64,000 nucleotides of DNA from an uncultured Collinsella sp. (GCA_902475375.1 CABRZC010000002.1:6048-70047); one strand, 5' to 3'; counted from the first letter of the stretch, positions 22,609 through 32,450 are shown. Made by a program: numbers and translations. The notes: generated from the sequence alone by a model not told the origin.

Positions 22609-23547
22609 ATGACAGACATCGTCCACGTCGAAAACCTCGTCAAGCGCTATGACGACCTTATCGCGCTTGACCACTTTAACCTGAGCATCGCCCGCGGCGA
22701 GATCTTTGGCCTGCTGGGCCCCAACGGCTCGGGCAAGACCACGTCCATCAACTGCATTTTGCAGCTGCTCGCCTACGACAAAGGCACCATCGAGCTGTTC
22801 GGCGAGCCCATGACGCCCGCCCGCTACGACCTCAAGCGCCGCATCGGCGTGGTGCCGCAGCAGGTGGCGGTATTCGACGAGCTCACGGTGCGCGAGAACA
22901 TCGACTATTTCTGTAGTCTCTACGTTAGCGATCGCAAGCGCCGCCGTGCGCTGGTGGACGAGGCGATCGACTTTGTTGGCCTGGGCGACTTTACCAAGTT
23001 CCGCCCCGGCAAGCTCTCGGGCGGCCTGGCGCGTCGCCTCAACATCGCCTGCGGTATCGCGCACAAGCCCGAGCTCATCTTCTTTGACGAGCCCACGGTG
23101 GCGGTCGATCCGCAGAGCCGCAACGCCATCCTGGAGGGCATCTGCCGCCTGCGCGACGAGGGCGCCACGGTGGTGTATACCAGCCATTACATGGAGGAAG
23201 TCGAGCAGATCTGCAGCCGCATCATGATCATGGACGGCGGCCGCGTGCTGGCGCAGGGCACCAACGACGAGCTCAAGCGCATGATTCAGATGGGCGAGCG
23301 CGTGACCGTCGAGGTCGGCGCCGTCGAGCCCGCCACGGTCGAGCGGCTGCGCGCTCTGGAGCACGTGCTTTCGGTTGAGCTGTCCGGCGGCGAGCTCGTC
23401 TGCACCTGCGAGGCGAGCCCGCATAATCTGGTGGACATCCTCGACACGCTGCGCGCCGCCGATGTGGCGCTCGGCCGCGTGTGGAGCGAACCTCCCACCC
23501 TCAATGACGTATTCCTCGAGATCACCGGCCGCGAGCTGCGCGACTAG
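22609..23547 (+). CDS. ABC exporter ATP-binding protein
   Basis: A 312-residue ATPase with Walker A GPNGSGKT near residue 40, signature KLSGGLARR near 138, Walker B LIFFDEPTVAVDP near 158, and a switch-region His in VYTSHYMEE. A C-terminal extension of about 90 residues is typical of ATPases working with ABC-2 type permeases (DrrA/LnrL/NatA class). ATG 22609 follows CAGGAGG; the frame extends upstream without a ribosome site. The next two genes encode the permeases. The divergent two-component pair suggests induction by a membrane-active compound (inference). Confidence 0.9.
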   Translation: MTDIVHVENLVKRYDDLIALDHFNLSIARGEIFGLLGPNGSGKTTSINCILQLLAYDKGTIELFGEPMTPARYDLKRRIGVVPQQVAVFDELTVRENIDYFCSLYVSDRKRRRALVDEAIDFVGLGDFTKFRPGKLSGGLARRLNIACGIAHKPELIFFDEPTVAVDPQSRNAILEGICRLRDEGATVVYTSHYMEEVEQICSRIMIMDGGRVLAQGTNDELKRMIQMGERVTVEVGAVEPATVERLRALEHVLSVELSGGELVCTCEASPHNLVDILDTLRAADVALGRVWSEPPTLNDVFLEITGRELRD

Positions 23548-23556
23548 GGGGTGGCC

Positions 23557-24744
23557 ATGTTCAACACCATCACCACCACGCTCAAGACGCTATTGCGTCG
23601 ACCGAGCACGTGGGTCTGGGGTGCTCTCTTTCCCATTGCGCTTTCCACGATGTTCATGTTTATGTTTGCGAATCTGAGCTCCGACGGCACGGTCGATCCG
23701 GTGCCGGTTGCCGTCGTGGCGGACGAGGCCTGGGACGCTTCGACCTTTAAGAGCGTGGCGACGTCGCTCGACGAGGAGGGCGACGATCAGCTGCTCGAGA
23801 TCCACGAGTGCGACGACGCAGCCGCCGCGAACCGTGCGCTTAAGGCTGGCGAGGTCGCGGGCATCTATACGGTCGACGATGCGGGCGCACCCAAGCTCAC
23901 GCTGCTATCGAGCTACGACAGCTCGCGTGCCTCGTCGGTGCTCACCGACCGCAGCATTTTGGAGACGGTGGCAAGCTCGTATACGCAAAATACCGAGCTT
24001 ATGCGCCAGATTGCCCAAGACAACCCGGCGGCGCTCGCCGACCCGGAGGCGGTTGCGCGCGCCCTGTCGCTCGAGGGCGGCACCCGTCGCGTGAGCCTGA
24101 CACGCACCACGCCCGATGGCACGGTCATCTACTATTACGCGCTTTTTGGCCTGGTCGCGATGATGTCTGCCGAGTTTGCCGCCTTGAGCGTCGTCGATTT
24201 GCAACCCAATCTGTCTGGCCTCGGCGCGCGTCACTGCGTGGGCGGTCTTTCCAAGACGGCGTCGCTGGCTGGCATCTTTGTCGGCTCGTGGCTGGTCTCC
24301 TTTGCCTCGATGGCGATCGCGATCGGCTACGTGCGCCTAGTCGTGGGCATCGACTTTGGCGGGCGCGAGGGACTGTGTTTGGTGGGCGGCGCCGCTTCCG
24401 CGCTTGCCGCCACGGGCTTGGGACTCTTTGTGGGCACGCTTCCCGTTAAGGGCGGCAAGGCGTCCAAGTCGGGCATCCTCACGGGCTTTGCCACCACGTG
24501 CGCCCTGTTCGCAGGCCTCTACGGCGAGCCGGCGATGGCGCTTGCCGACGACGTCGCTCGCGCCTGTCCGGCCGAGTGCTGGCTCAATCCCGTCAAGCTC
24601 ATCTGCGACATGTTCAATCGCCTGTATTTCTTTGAGGACCTGGGCCCCTTTGCCGTTCGCGCCGGCGCGCTCGTCCTGATGGCGTTGCTGTTCGTTGCCG
24701 CCGCCACGCTGATCTTTGGAAGGAGCCGCTATGAGCACCTTTAA
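23557..24744 (+). CDS. ABC-2 type permease, first of the pair
   Basis: A 395-residue membrane protein. One helix near residues 20-40, then an extracellular domain of about 140 residues, then five to six helices from about 190 to the end (FGLVAMMSAEFAALSVV; IFVGSWLVSFASMAIAIGYV). This is the NatB/LnrM/YhgE-like ABC-2 plan. ATG 23557 lies 7 bases after the ATPase stop; an in-frame GTG at 23551 is possible but closer to that stop. The last 14 bases overlap the next permease gene, so the two subunits should be made in equal amounts. Confidence 0.85.
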   Translation: MFNTITTTLKTLLRRPSTWVWGALFPIALSTMFMFMFANLSSDGTVDPVPVAVVADEAWDASTFKSVATSLDEEGDDQLLEIHECDDAAAANRALKAGEVAGIYTVDDAGAPKLTLLSSYDSSRASSVLTDRSILETVASSYTQNTELMRQIAQDNPAALADPEAVARALSLEGGTRRVSLTRTTPDGTVIYYYALFGLVAMMSAEFAALSVVDLQPNLSGLGARHCVGGLSKTASLAGIFVGSWLVSFASMAIAIGYVRLVVGIDFGGREGLCLVGGAASALAATGLGLFVGTLPVKGGKASKSGILTGFATTCALFAGLYGEPAMALADDVARACPAECWLNPVKLICDMFNRLYFFEDLGPFAVRAGALVLMALLFVAAATLIFGRSRYEHL

Positions 24745-25936
24745 GACTGCGCTTCGCATGGCGCTCGCGCACCCGCTCTATCTGCTTATCTACACGGTGT
24801 TTATTTCGCTGTTGGGCGTGTTTATCGCGGCGTCGGTGAGCTGGAACTCGTCGCAGCTCACCGAGTACAAGCCCTACGATGCCAATGTGATCGTGGTCGA
24901 CCGCGACGACAGTGACCTTTCGCGCGCGCTTACCAAGCATCTGGGTTCGCGCTTTGAGCTGGTCACGGGCGTCGGTGACGACACGTACGACCTTGCGGAT
25001 GCGCTCGCCAAGAGCAATAGCGCCAAGGGCAGCGCCGATTGCGTGTTCTTTATCCCGGAGGAGTTTGAGGACGACCTGATCGCGGCCGCCCGTGCGGGGG
25101 AGGCCCTGCCCAAACTCGACGTGACCTACGGCTCCGGCACCATGGCGGCGGCGCTTTCGTCTGCCGAGGCCTCGCGGTGGGTCTCGCTCGCGGGCGCTGC
25201 GGCGGCGCTTGAACCCGCTGCCTCCAACGGTGGCGTCGCAAGGGCCGCCGAGCACGCGGCCGCCAAGCGCGCGGAAGTCGAGATCGAGCAGGTCAAGGTC
25301 GACTCGACTGCCGCTGCCACGCTCGAGTCGTATTTCAACTTTGGTGCATACGCGATCATCTCGTCGGTCATCGTGTCGGTGGGACTGGTGTTCTCGGGCA
25401 TGAACGAGCCCGAGCGCGTGCGCCGCATGGAGGCCGGCCCGGTCTCCGAGCGCCAGCGTTCGCTTGCCGTGTTCGCGGCCGCTGCCGTGCTCACCGTCTG
25501 CATTTGGCTCGTGTCGAGCATGATGGGCATCGTGGGCTTTGCCGGCGCGGTCGCCGAGGTCGGCGTGGGGCGTGTGTGCTTGGCACTGGCGGCGACGTTT
25601 GCCCTGGCGTGCACGCCGCTGGCCGTTGGCTTTGCGCTTTCGAGCCTGGGTGCGCGCGAGGAGCTGCTCAACGGTGTGGGTAACCTGCTTGGCATGCTCA
25701 TGACGTTTTTGGGCGGCGCTTGGATGCCGCTGTCGCTGATGGGCCCGGCCGTGCAGACGGTGGCGCACTTTGTGCCGACATATTGGGTGAACGACGCGAT
25801 CAGCAAGGCGCTTGCCTCGGATTTGACGTCTGCCATGCTGGGCGACATCGCCTGCGACCTGGGCGTAACGGCACTCTTTGCCGTGGCCATTGCCGCCGTA
25901 GGCCTAGCCCTCTCGAGCACCAAATCCCACGCCTAG
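24731..25936 (+). CDS. ABC-2 type permease, second of the pair
   Basis: A 401-residue permease with the same plan as the preceding one: a helix near residues 15-40, an extracellular domain, then helices between about 210 and 395, including YAIISSVIVSVGLVFSGMNE. The phrase GMNEPERVRRMEAGPVSERQ after that helix resembles the coupling-helix region of ABC-2 permeases. ATG 24731 follows GGAAGGAG and lies inside the end of the previous gene. Together with 22609-24744 it forms a complete exporter, similar in organisation to linearmycin-resistance transporters. Confidence 0.85.
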   Translation: MSTFKTALRMALAHPLYLLIYTVFISLLGVFIAASVSWNSSQLTEYKPYDANVIVVDRDDSDLSRALTKHLGSRFELVTGVGDDTYDLADALAKSNSAKGSADCVFFIPEEFEDDLIAAARAGEALPKLDVTYGSGTMAAALSSAEASRWVSLAGAAAALEPAASNGGVARAAEHAAAKRAEVEIEQVKVDSTAAATLESYFNFGAYAIISSVIVSVGLVFSGMNEPERVRRMEAGPVSERQRSLAVFAAAAVLTVCIWLVSSMMGIVGFAGAVAEVGVGRVCLALAATFALACTPLAVGFALSSLGAREELLNGVGNLLGMLMTFLGGAWMPLSLMGPAVQTVAHFVPTYWVNDAISKALASDLTSAMLGDIACDLGVTALFAVAIAAVGLALSSTKSHA

Positions 25937-25997
25937 CCACAACCCGTCACTTGGGGACGTTCCTTTTCTGCCGGCAGATAGGGACACTCCTTTCCGC

Positions 25998-26075
25998 CTA
26001 GTCATTGGGGACAGTCTTTGCCGATTCGCCGGCTCGCCGGCCGGGCTGGCAAGAGCTGTCCCTGGCGGCACTCAT
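25998..26075. repeat. 78-bp repeat, left copy
   Basis: This is one of two 78-bp direct repeats (70 of 78 bases identical) that bracket the MacB/FtsX-like gene pair; the other is at 29626-29703. It contains an internal inverted repeat: GGACAGTCTTTGCC near the left and GGCAAGAGCTGTCC near the right. Confidence 0.75.
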
Positions 26076-26076
26076 G

Positions 26077-26122
26077 GGGGACAGACTTAAATGAGTGAAA
26101 TCGCTCATTTAAGTCTGTCCCC
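26077..26122. repeat. GGGGACAGACTTAAATGAG palindrome
   Basis: Perfect 19-bp arms (26077-26095 and 26104-26122) with an 8-base loop. The half-sequence CATTTAAGTCTGTCCCCA recurs twice at 29701-29718 and 29733-29750. It resembles REP-type palindromes ending in GGGGAC. No transposase of the REP-associated type is in the window. Confidence 0.75.
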
Positions 26123-26132
26123 AATGAGTAGG

Positions 26133-26161
26133 TTGGAAAATAGTTCGCCCGGGTTTACTAT
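26133..26161 (+). promoter_or_regulatory. Promoter of the MacB/FtsX-like gene pair
   Basis: TTGGAA (26133-26138), a 17-base spacer and TACTAT (26156-26161) lie about 42 bases before the ATG. Confidence 0.55.
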
Positions 26162-26202
26162 TACCCTATTAAAGTAGCAACAGGCTAACAATGGGGGATA
26201 GC

Positions 26203-26916
<714 letters not shown>

Positions 26917-26924
26917 GCGGCGCC

Positions 26925-29591
26925 ATGACACCTCTCGCAAAACGTCTCCCGCGCGAGCTGCGTCGCAATATCGGCAAGTACCTGGGCATCTTTTTGCTTA
27001 TGTGTGGAAGCATCGCCCTTACCTCGGGCTTTTTGCTCGCGGCCCACTCCATCGGCCACCTCATTGACGGCATGCGCGACGAGTACACGATTGAGGACGG
27101 CCGTGTGACCACCTCCTTCGAGGCTACCGACGATCAACTCAAGGCCGCCGAGGACGCGGCCGACGACGTCGGCGGCGTCACGCTCTACAAGAATTTCTCC
27201 ATCGACGCCATCATCAAAAAGACCGCCGGCGACGATGGCACCAAACGCACGATGCGCACCTATGCGCATCGCACCAAGGCCGACATTGCGTCCTACTGCG
27301 AAGGCGAACAGCCCAAGACGGACGATGAGGTGGCAATCGACCGTGTCTTCGCCACCAACAACGACCTCGCCGTGGGCGATAAGGTTGAGCTTGAGGGCCG
27401 AACCTACACCATCTGCGGCATCATGACCCAGCCCGATAGCCAGGCGCTGTTCCTCAACAATTCAGACTTTACGGTGAACACCATCACGTACGGCGTGGCC
27501 GAGGTCACCGACGCCGGCTTTGCCGCGCTTGAGGACGCCGGTGGCGCACCCGCCTACACCTACTCCTTTACCTTTGCCGATCGCGATCTCTCCACTGCAG
27601 ACCGCATCGACGCCGAGCAAGATATGGTCGAGGCGCTGACCGACGCCGATGCGCGCGTGGACGATCTTGTCGACGCCGATTCCAACCAGGGCATTGGCTA
27701 TGCGCGCGACGACGTGGACGGCGACTCTATGATGTGGATGACGCTGCTCGACATCATCATCGTGATCATGGCGTTCGTCTTTGTGGTCCTTACCGACGCC
27801 ACCATCGAGGAGGAGAGCGCCATCATCGGCACGCTGCTCGCCAGCGGCTATCGCCGCCGCGAGATCGTGCTGCACTACCTGGCACTTCCCGTCATCGTGG
27901 GCGTGGTCGCGGCGCTTTTGGGCACTGCGCTCGGCGTTGTGTTCTTTACCGAGCCCATGCGCAGTCTCTACTACGGCTCGTACAGTCTGCCTCCCTTCCA
28001 GGTGTACTGGAGCTGGGAGATCTTTGTGAAGTGCGCCGTGGTTCCCGCCGCCGCGCTCATCCTCATCACGCTGGTGGGCCTGCTTCGCAAAATGGGCAAG
28101 ACGCCGTTGCAATTCCTTCGTCACGAGGCGAGCGGCAGGTCGGGCACCAAACGCGGCCTGCAGCTGCCGGAGCGCATGGATTTTGTTTCCCGCTTCCGCT
28201 TGCGTATCTTCCTGCGCAATCTGGGCAACTTTGCCACGCTCTTCGTGGGCATTGCATTTGCGTCGCTGCTGATGCTTTTTGGCCTGGCGATTTTGCCCAC
28301 GATGACGCACTACGCCGACAACCTCGAGACAAGCCTGGTCGCCGAGCACCAGTACACGCTCAAGGCGCCGCTGGAGCTCGAGGGCACTGCCGAGGAGCGC
28401 GAGCAGTGGTCGGCACTCGAGCGCTTGCAATCGGTTGACGGCGCGCTGCTTTCCGCCGCCCAGGATGCAGATGACGAGCTCGATGACGCGTTCGATGCTG
28501 CACAGACGGCGACCGATGCCGCGACCGCATCTCCGTCTGCCGAGAGCCTGACCGCAGCGCAGGACGCGCTTGCCAAGGTTCAGGACAAGAAGGATGCGCT
28601 TTATGCGCGCCTCGATGACCTTGCCGATGCCCTCGGCTGCAACCGCGATGAGGCCATCGACCTGATCGACAAGGCCTCTAAGATTGACACTGACAACGAC
28701 GATATCCACCCGGTCAATACGACCGACAACGGCGCGGGCGCAATCGCGCAGACCGAGAAATACGCCATTTACCAGCTGCAATACGACCGAGGCGATGGAA
28801 ATGGCGAGGGGACGATTTCCGTCTACGGCATTTCATCCGATTCGCGCTATTGGAAAGACCTCAACGTCGGCGATGGGCGCGTCGTCTTTGGCGGCGGTCT
28901 GCTCGATAAGTTTGGCTGGAGCGAGGGTCAGAAGGTCATGCTCGGCGACAAGTACGAGGGCGAGCATTATTCCCTTGAGTACGCAGGCAAGGACTGTGCC
29001 TGGGGCTCCAAGTCGGACATGAATATCTATATGAGTATCGAAGACTTTAATGAGCTGTTCGACAACGATGCGTCCTACTTTAACGGCTATGTGAGCGATG
29101 AGAAGCTCGACCTTGATTCGCGCTACTTTGCCGGCGACACCACACCCGACGACATGCGCGCCGTGGGCGACCAGTTCATCGGCATGATGAGCAAAATGAT
29201 CGGCATGATGGTTGGGCTTGCGGTGTTCATCTTCCTGCTGTTTATGTACCTGCTGACCAAGGCTGTGATCGACCACAGCGCCCGTTCGATTAGTTACATG
29301 AAGGTCTTTGGCTATCGCGATAGCGAGATCTCGCATCTGTACATCCGCTCGATCACGCTGTGCGTGGTGGCGTCGCTCGTGCTGAGCCTGCCGGTCATTA
29401 TTGGCTCGCTCACGGCCATCTTCCGCTCGATGCTGCTCGCCTACAACGGCAATATCGAGATCTACGTACCCGCTTGGTCCATGGCTGCATGCGTCGGCAT
29501 TGGCTTTGCGACCTACCTGGTCGTGGCACTGCTACACACGCGCTCTATCAAGCACGTCAGCCTAGCCGAGGCCCTCAAGGTGCAGGAGTAG
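26925..29591 (+). CDS. FtsX/MacB-like ABC permease (888 aa)
   Basis: A large permease with two FtsX domains. Residues 15-40 form the first helix (KYLGIFLLMCGSIALTSGFL), followed by a 200-residue extracellular domain. Helices near 270-400 and 425-450 form the first FtsX core. A second extracellular domain of about 280 residues includes an Asp/Ala-rich coiled segment (about 510-590). The last three helices (about 750-880) form the second core, which ends in KHVSLAEALKVQE, the usual FtsX-family tail. ATG 26925 is chosen over an upstream TTG. The ATPase partner is immediately upstream. The substrate cannot be told from sequence. Confidence 0.88.
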   Translation: MTPLAKRLPRELRRNIGKYLGIFLLMCGSIALTSGFLLAAHSIGHLIDGMRDEYTIEDGRVTTSFEATDDQLKAAEDAADDVGGVTLYKNFSIDAIIKKTAGDDGTKRTMRTYAHRTKADIASYCEGEQPKTDDEVAIDRVFATNNDLAVGDKVELEGRTYTICGIMTQPDSQALFLNNSDFTVNTITYGVAEVTDAGFAALEDAGGAPAYTYSFTFADRDLSTADRIDAEQDMVEALTDADARVDDLVDADSNQGIGYARDDVDGDSMMWMTLLDIIIVIMAFVFVVLTDATIEEESAIIGTLLASGYRRREIVLHYLALPVIVGVVAALLGTALGVVFFTEPMRSLYYGSYSLPPFQVYWSWEIFVKCAVVPAAALILITLVGLLRKMGKTPLQFLRHEASGRSGTKRGLQLPERMDFVSRFRLRIFLRNLGNFATLFVGIAFASLLMLFGLAILPTMTHYADNLETSLVAEHQYTLKAPLELEGTAEEREQWSALERLQSVDGALLSAAQDADDELDDAFDAAQTATDAATASPSAESLTAAQDALAKVQDKKDALYARLDDLADALGCNRDEAIDLIDKASKIDTDNDDIHPVNTTDNGAGAIAQTEKYAIYQLQYDRGDGNGEGTISVYGISSDSRYWKDLNVGDGRVVFGGGLLDKFGWSEGQKVMLGDKYEGEHYSLEYAGKDCAWGSKSDMNIYMSIEDFNELFDNDASYFNGYVSDEKLDLDSRYFAGDTTPDDMRAVGDQFIGMMSKMIGMMVGLAVFIFLLFMYLLTKAVIDHSARSISYMKVFGYRDSEISHLYIRSITLCVVASLVLSLPVIIGSLTAIFRSMLLAYNGNIEIYVPAWSMAACVGIGFATYLVVALLHTRSIKHVSLAEALKVQE

Positions 29592-29625
29592 CCCCTTATT
29601 AGTCGTTGGGGACGTTCTTAAACGA

Positions 29626-29703
29626 CTAGTCATCGGGGACGGTCTTTGCCGATTCGCCGGCTCGCTGGCCGGGCTGGCGGGGACTGTCCCTGGCGGTACT
29701 CAT
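29626..29703. repeat. 78-bp repeat, right copy
   Basis: Direct repeat of 25998-26075 with eight differences, placed 35 bases after the permease stop codon. It is followed by two direct copies of CATTTAAGTCTGTCCCCA. The rest of the 250-base gap before the DUF362 gene holds only that gene's promoter. Confidence 0.75.
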
Positions 29704-29768
29704 TTAAGTCTGTCCCCAATGAGTGGTTTCAGTCATTTAAGTCTGTCCCCAACGACTAGGTTTCGCGC

Positions 29769-29799
29769 TTGACTTCGACCCTACTTTAGCGGGTACCAT
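29769..29799 (+). promoter_or_regulatory. Probable promoter of the DUF362 gene
   Basis: TTGACT (29769-29774) and TACCAT (29794-29799) are 19 bases apart, somewhat long. The start codon is 43 bases downstream. Confidence 0.4.
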
Positions 29800-29841
29800 C
29801 CTCTATGTCTGTAACGCCATATAGACCGAGGGGATATATCT

Positions 29842-31047
29842 ATGACCGCAACTGCACCCGCAGCACCCGCTAAGGTGTACTTCACCAACCCGCGCACGCA
29901 TGCTCGCGAGAGCCAGCTCGACAAGCTCAAGCGCCTCATCCGTCACGCCGGTATTGAGCAGATCGACTTTGAGAACAAGTTCGTCGCTATCAAGATTCAC
30001 TTTGGCGAGCTGGGCAATCTGAGCTTTTTGCGCCCCAACTACGCTCGCGCCGTCGCGGATGTCGTGAAGGAGCTGGGCGGCAAGCCCTTCCTCACCGACT
30101 GCAACACGCTCTATGTGGGTAGCCGCAAAAACGCGCTCGAGCACATCGATACCGCGTATCAGAACGGCTTTACCCCGTATGCCACGGGTTGCCAGATCAT
30201 CATCGCCGACGGCCTCAAGGGTACCGACGAGGCGCTCGTCCCGGTCGAGGGCGGCGAGTACGTGCGCGAGGCCAAGATCGGTCAGGCTCTCATGGACGCC
30301 GATATCGTGATCAGCCTCACCCACTTTAAGGGCCATGAGCAGGCCGGTTTTGGCGGTGCCATGAAGAACCTGGGCATGGGAGGCGGCAGCCGTGCCGGCA
30401 AGATGGAGCAGCATGCCGCCGGCAAGCCGAGCGTCGATACCACCAACTGCGTAGGTTGCCGTGCCTGCGAGAAGATTTGCGCGCACGGCGCCATCACGTT
30501 TGACGGTACGCGTGAGCGCGAGCTTGCCAACGGCAACACCCGCACGGTTCACGTGGCTGCCATCGACCACGATCGCTGCGTGGGCTGCGGACGCTGCATT
30601 GCGGCGTGCAACCAGGACTGCATCAAGCCCGACTATGATGCCGCGGCCGACGTGCTCAACTGTAAGATCGCCGAGTACACCAAGGCCGTCGTCGACGGCC
30701 GTCCGAGCTTCCACATCTCGCTCGCCATGGATATCAGCCCCAACTGCGATTGCCATCCCGAAAACGACACGCCTATCGTCAACGACATCGGCATGTTCGC
30801 GAGCTTCGACCCGGTCGCCATCGACCAGGCCTGCGCCGATGCCGTCATGGCATCCGAGCCGCTGCCCAACACCGAGCTCACCGACAGCGCCGCCAAGATG
30901 GAGCATAACCACGAGCATCTGGAGGGCGAGCAGGCCAAGGATCCCTTCTGCATCACGCATCCCGACACCGACTGGCGCGCGTGCATCGCGCATGCCGAGA
31001 AGATCGGCCTAGGCACGAGCAAGTACGAGCTCATCGAGGTCAAATAG
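29842..31047 (+). CDS. DUF362 domain ferredoxin-like iron-sulfur protein
   Basis: A 401-residue protein. A DUF362 domain is split around an insertion with two [4Fe-4S] motifs: CVGCRACEKICA near residue 200 and CVGCGRCIAACNQDC near 248. The glycine-rich HFKGHEQAGFGGAMKNLGMG near 160 is the DUF362 signature, and SFDPVAIDQACAD near 325 belongs to the same family. A His-rich stretch follows (KMEHNHEHLEGE), a possible metal site. Members are thought to be electron-transfer proteins but no reaction is established. It has a single-gene unit structure, with ATG after GAGGGGAT and a terminator behind. Confidence 0.88.
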   Translation: MTATAPAAPAKVYFTNPRTHARESQLDKLKRLIRHAGIEQIDFENKFVAIKIHFGELGNLSFLRPNYARAVADVVKELGGKPFLTDCNTLYVGSRKNALEHIDTAYQNGFTPYATGCQIIIADGLKGTDEALVPVEGGEYVREAKIGQALMDADIVISLTHFKGHEQAGFGGAMKNLGMGGGSRAGKMEQHAAGKPSVDTTNCVGCRACEKICAHGAITFDGTRERELANGNTRTVHVAAIDHDRCVGCGRCIAACNQDCIKPDYDAAADVLNCKIAEYTKAVVDGRPSFHISLAMDISPNCDCHPENDTPIVNDIGMFASFDPVAIDQACADAVMASEPLPNTELTDSAAKMEHNHEHLEGEQAKDPFCITHPDTDWRACIAHAEKIGLGTSKYELIEVK

Positions 31048-31098
31048 CGCCTGACTATTGGACATATCAAGCGCTTTTGTAGCGCGACGTTAGCAAAA

Positions 31099-31133
31099 AC
31101 CGCCCGTGAGCACAGTGCCCACGGGCGGTTTTT
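31099..31133 (+). terminator. Rho-independent terminator after the DUF362 gene
   Basis: CCGCCCGTG pairs with CACGGGCGG around an 11-base loop and runs into TTTTT. The T run is also the start of palindromic element D. Confidence 0.85.
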
Positions 31134-31261
31134 CGGAAGTATGCGGCAAATTTCGAGACCGCCGAGCACACGACGTTTTTTGGCGACAAAACCCCTGATA
31201 AATTGGTGGTAAAACTGCGGTCTGGTCGGCAGTTCCAGATTTTGCCGCATACTTCCGAAAA
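31130..31261. repeat. Palindromic element D (132 bp)
   Basis: Perfect 21-bp arms (31130-31150 and 31241-31261; central part CGGAAGTATGCGGCAAA) enclose an 88-base interior with a second stem, AGACCGC on the left and GCGGTCT on the right. The architecture is like elements A-C (long outer stem, offset inner stem) but the sequence is unrelated. It fills most of the gap between two genes that point towards each other. Confidence 0.75.
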
Positions 31262-31298
31262 TAGGGGGTCAGATAAAGCCCCAGACGTTGCTTTTTAC

Positions 31299-32264
31299 CT
31301 AAAAATACTCGTCGAGGAAATCGTTGACTGTGTTCCAGTAGAGCTCGGGGTCAACTTGCGCACTCTTGGCGTGGGTGGCGCCATGGATGGTGAGCTTTTG
31401 CTTGACCTTGCTGGCGCACGCGTCGTAGTTTTGGTCGAGCATGTCGTACGGCACAAAGGTGTCCTGGTCGCCGTGGATAAACAGCATGGGAATCGTCGCG
31501 TGTTTGAGTTGCTCCACGCTGCTCGCCTTATGAAAGTCGTAGCCCGCGCGCACGTTGCACACCAAGTTTGCTACATCGAGCAAGGGAAAGCTGGGCAGGC
31601 CGAACACGTCCTTGAGCTGCAGAGAAAACTCGTCCCAAACACTCGTATAACCACAGTCCTCGATAATGCATTTTACGTTTGCGGGTAGAGATTCCCCCGC
31701 GACGTTCATGGCAGTTGCTGCACCCATCGACTCGCCAAAGACCAAGATGCGCGCCTCGGGGTCAGCCGCAACGATCCGCCCAATCCATGCAACGACATCG
31801 AGCCGCTCGGGCCAGCCCATGCCGATATAGTCGCCGCCGGAGCGCTCGTGGGCGCGGGCGGCAGGCGCGAGCACGTTCATGCCGCGGTCGTGGAAGCGCT
31901 TGGCGTATCGGGCCATGCCGATGGGCTCGTTGGTATATCCATGCAGGCAGACGGCGTAATCGTGGGTGTTCTCCGAGGCGGCAAAATACCAAGCGGCAAG
32001 TTCGGTTCCGTCATCTGCGGTGAGGCTGCTGCTCTTGCGGTTTTCTTTAAACCATGCCCGCGCCTCGGTGTCCTCGGCATCCGGCTGCTCACCGTCTTTG
32101 TCGTTCTTGCTATCCTGCATCATCTTCATGGTGTACGGCGCGCGGGGATTCAGCGCGAAGTCAAACAGAAAGTTGCCGGCAAATCCGAGCAGCGCAACGA
32201 CAACCACCAGTGCAACGATGCCGGCTATCTTGAGCTTTCGATGGGAACGTGCGTTTTGAGCCAT
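31299..32264 (-). CDS. Membrane-anchored alpha/beta hydrolase
   Basis: A 321-residue protein with an N-terminal membrane anchor (residues 12-34, AGIVALVVVVALLGFAGNFL) and an extracellular alpha/beta hydrolase domain. The nucleophile elbow GESMGAAT is near residue 178, the oxyanion/HG loop is CLHGYTNEP near 106, the acid is in HGDQDTFVP near 267 and the catalytic His is in GATHAKS near 296. The family (BAAT/DUF1100-like, YqkD-like) acts on unknown esters or peptides. ATG 32264 follows AGGAGAA. A palindromic operator candidate lies just upstream of the ribosome site. Confidence 0.87.
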   Translation of the reverse strand: MAQNARSHRKLKIAGIVALVVVVALLGFAGNFLFDFALNPRAPYTMKMMQDSKNDKDGEQPDAEDTEARAWFKENRKSSSLTADDGTELAAWYFAASENTHDYAVCLHGYTNEPIGMARYAKRFHDRGMNVLAPAARAHERSGGDYIGMGWPERLDVVAWIGRIVAADPEARILVFGESMGAATAMNVAGESLPANVKCIIEDCGYTSVWDEFSLQLKDVFGLPSFPLLDVANLVCNVRAGYDFHKASSVEQLKHATIPMLFIHGDQDTFVPYDMLDQNYDACASKVKQKLTIHGATHAKSAQVDPELYWNTVNDFLDEYF

Positions 32265-32284
32265 GCGGTATTCTCCTATAAGAT

Positions 32285-32343
32285 GTTAATACATCAACAT
32301 TTAATGCAAGCGCATTATGGACGTTCGCCGTTGATGCGTCAAC
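32285..32343. promoter_or_regulatory. Pair of GTTGATG-YRT-CAAC type palindromic sites between divergent genes
   Basis: The 14-mer GTTAATACATCAAC at 32285-32298 and GTTGATGCGTCAAC at 32330-32343 are the same palindromic motif (reverse complement of the first is GTTGATGTATTAAC). Their centres are 45 bp apart, about four helical turns. They lie between the hydrolase gene and the divergent hemolysin III gene and look like a two-site operator. Confidence 0.5.
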
Positions 32344-32385
32344 AAGCAAAGAATGGGTAAACAAAGGGTCACATATGGTGCAAAT

Positions 32386-32415
32386 TTCGCACGTACCTAG
32401 ACGCTTTGATATAGT
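32386..32415 (+). promoter_or_regulatory. Promoter of the hemolysin III gene
   Basis: A good -10, TATAGT (32410-32415), with a weak -35, TTCGCA (32386-32391), 18 bases upstream. The start codon is 36 bases downstream, after GGAGG. Confidence 0.5.
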
Positions 32416-32450
32416 GTTGAGAACTCTTTACGTTGGAGGATGTAACCGGC

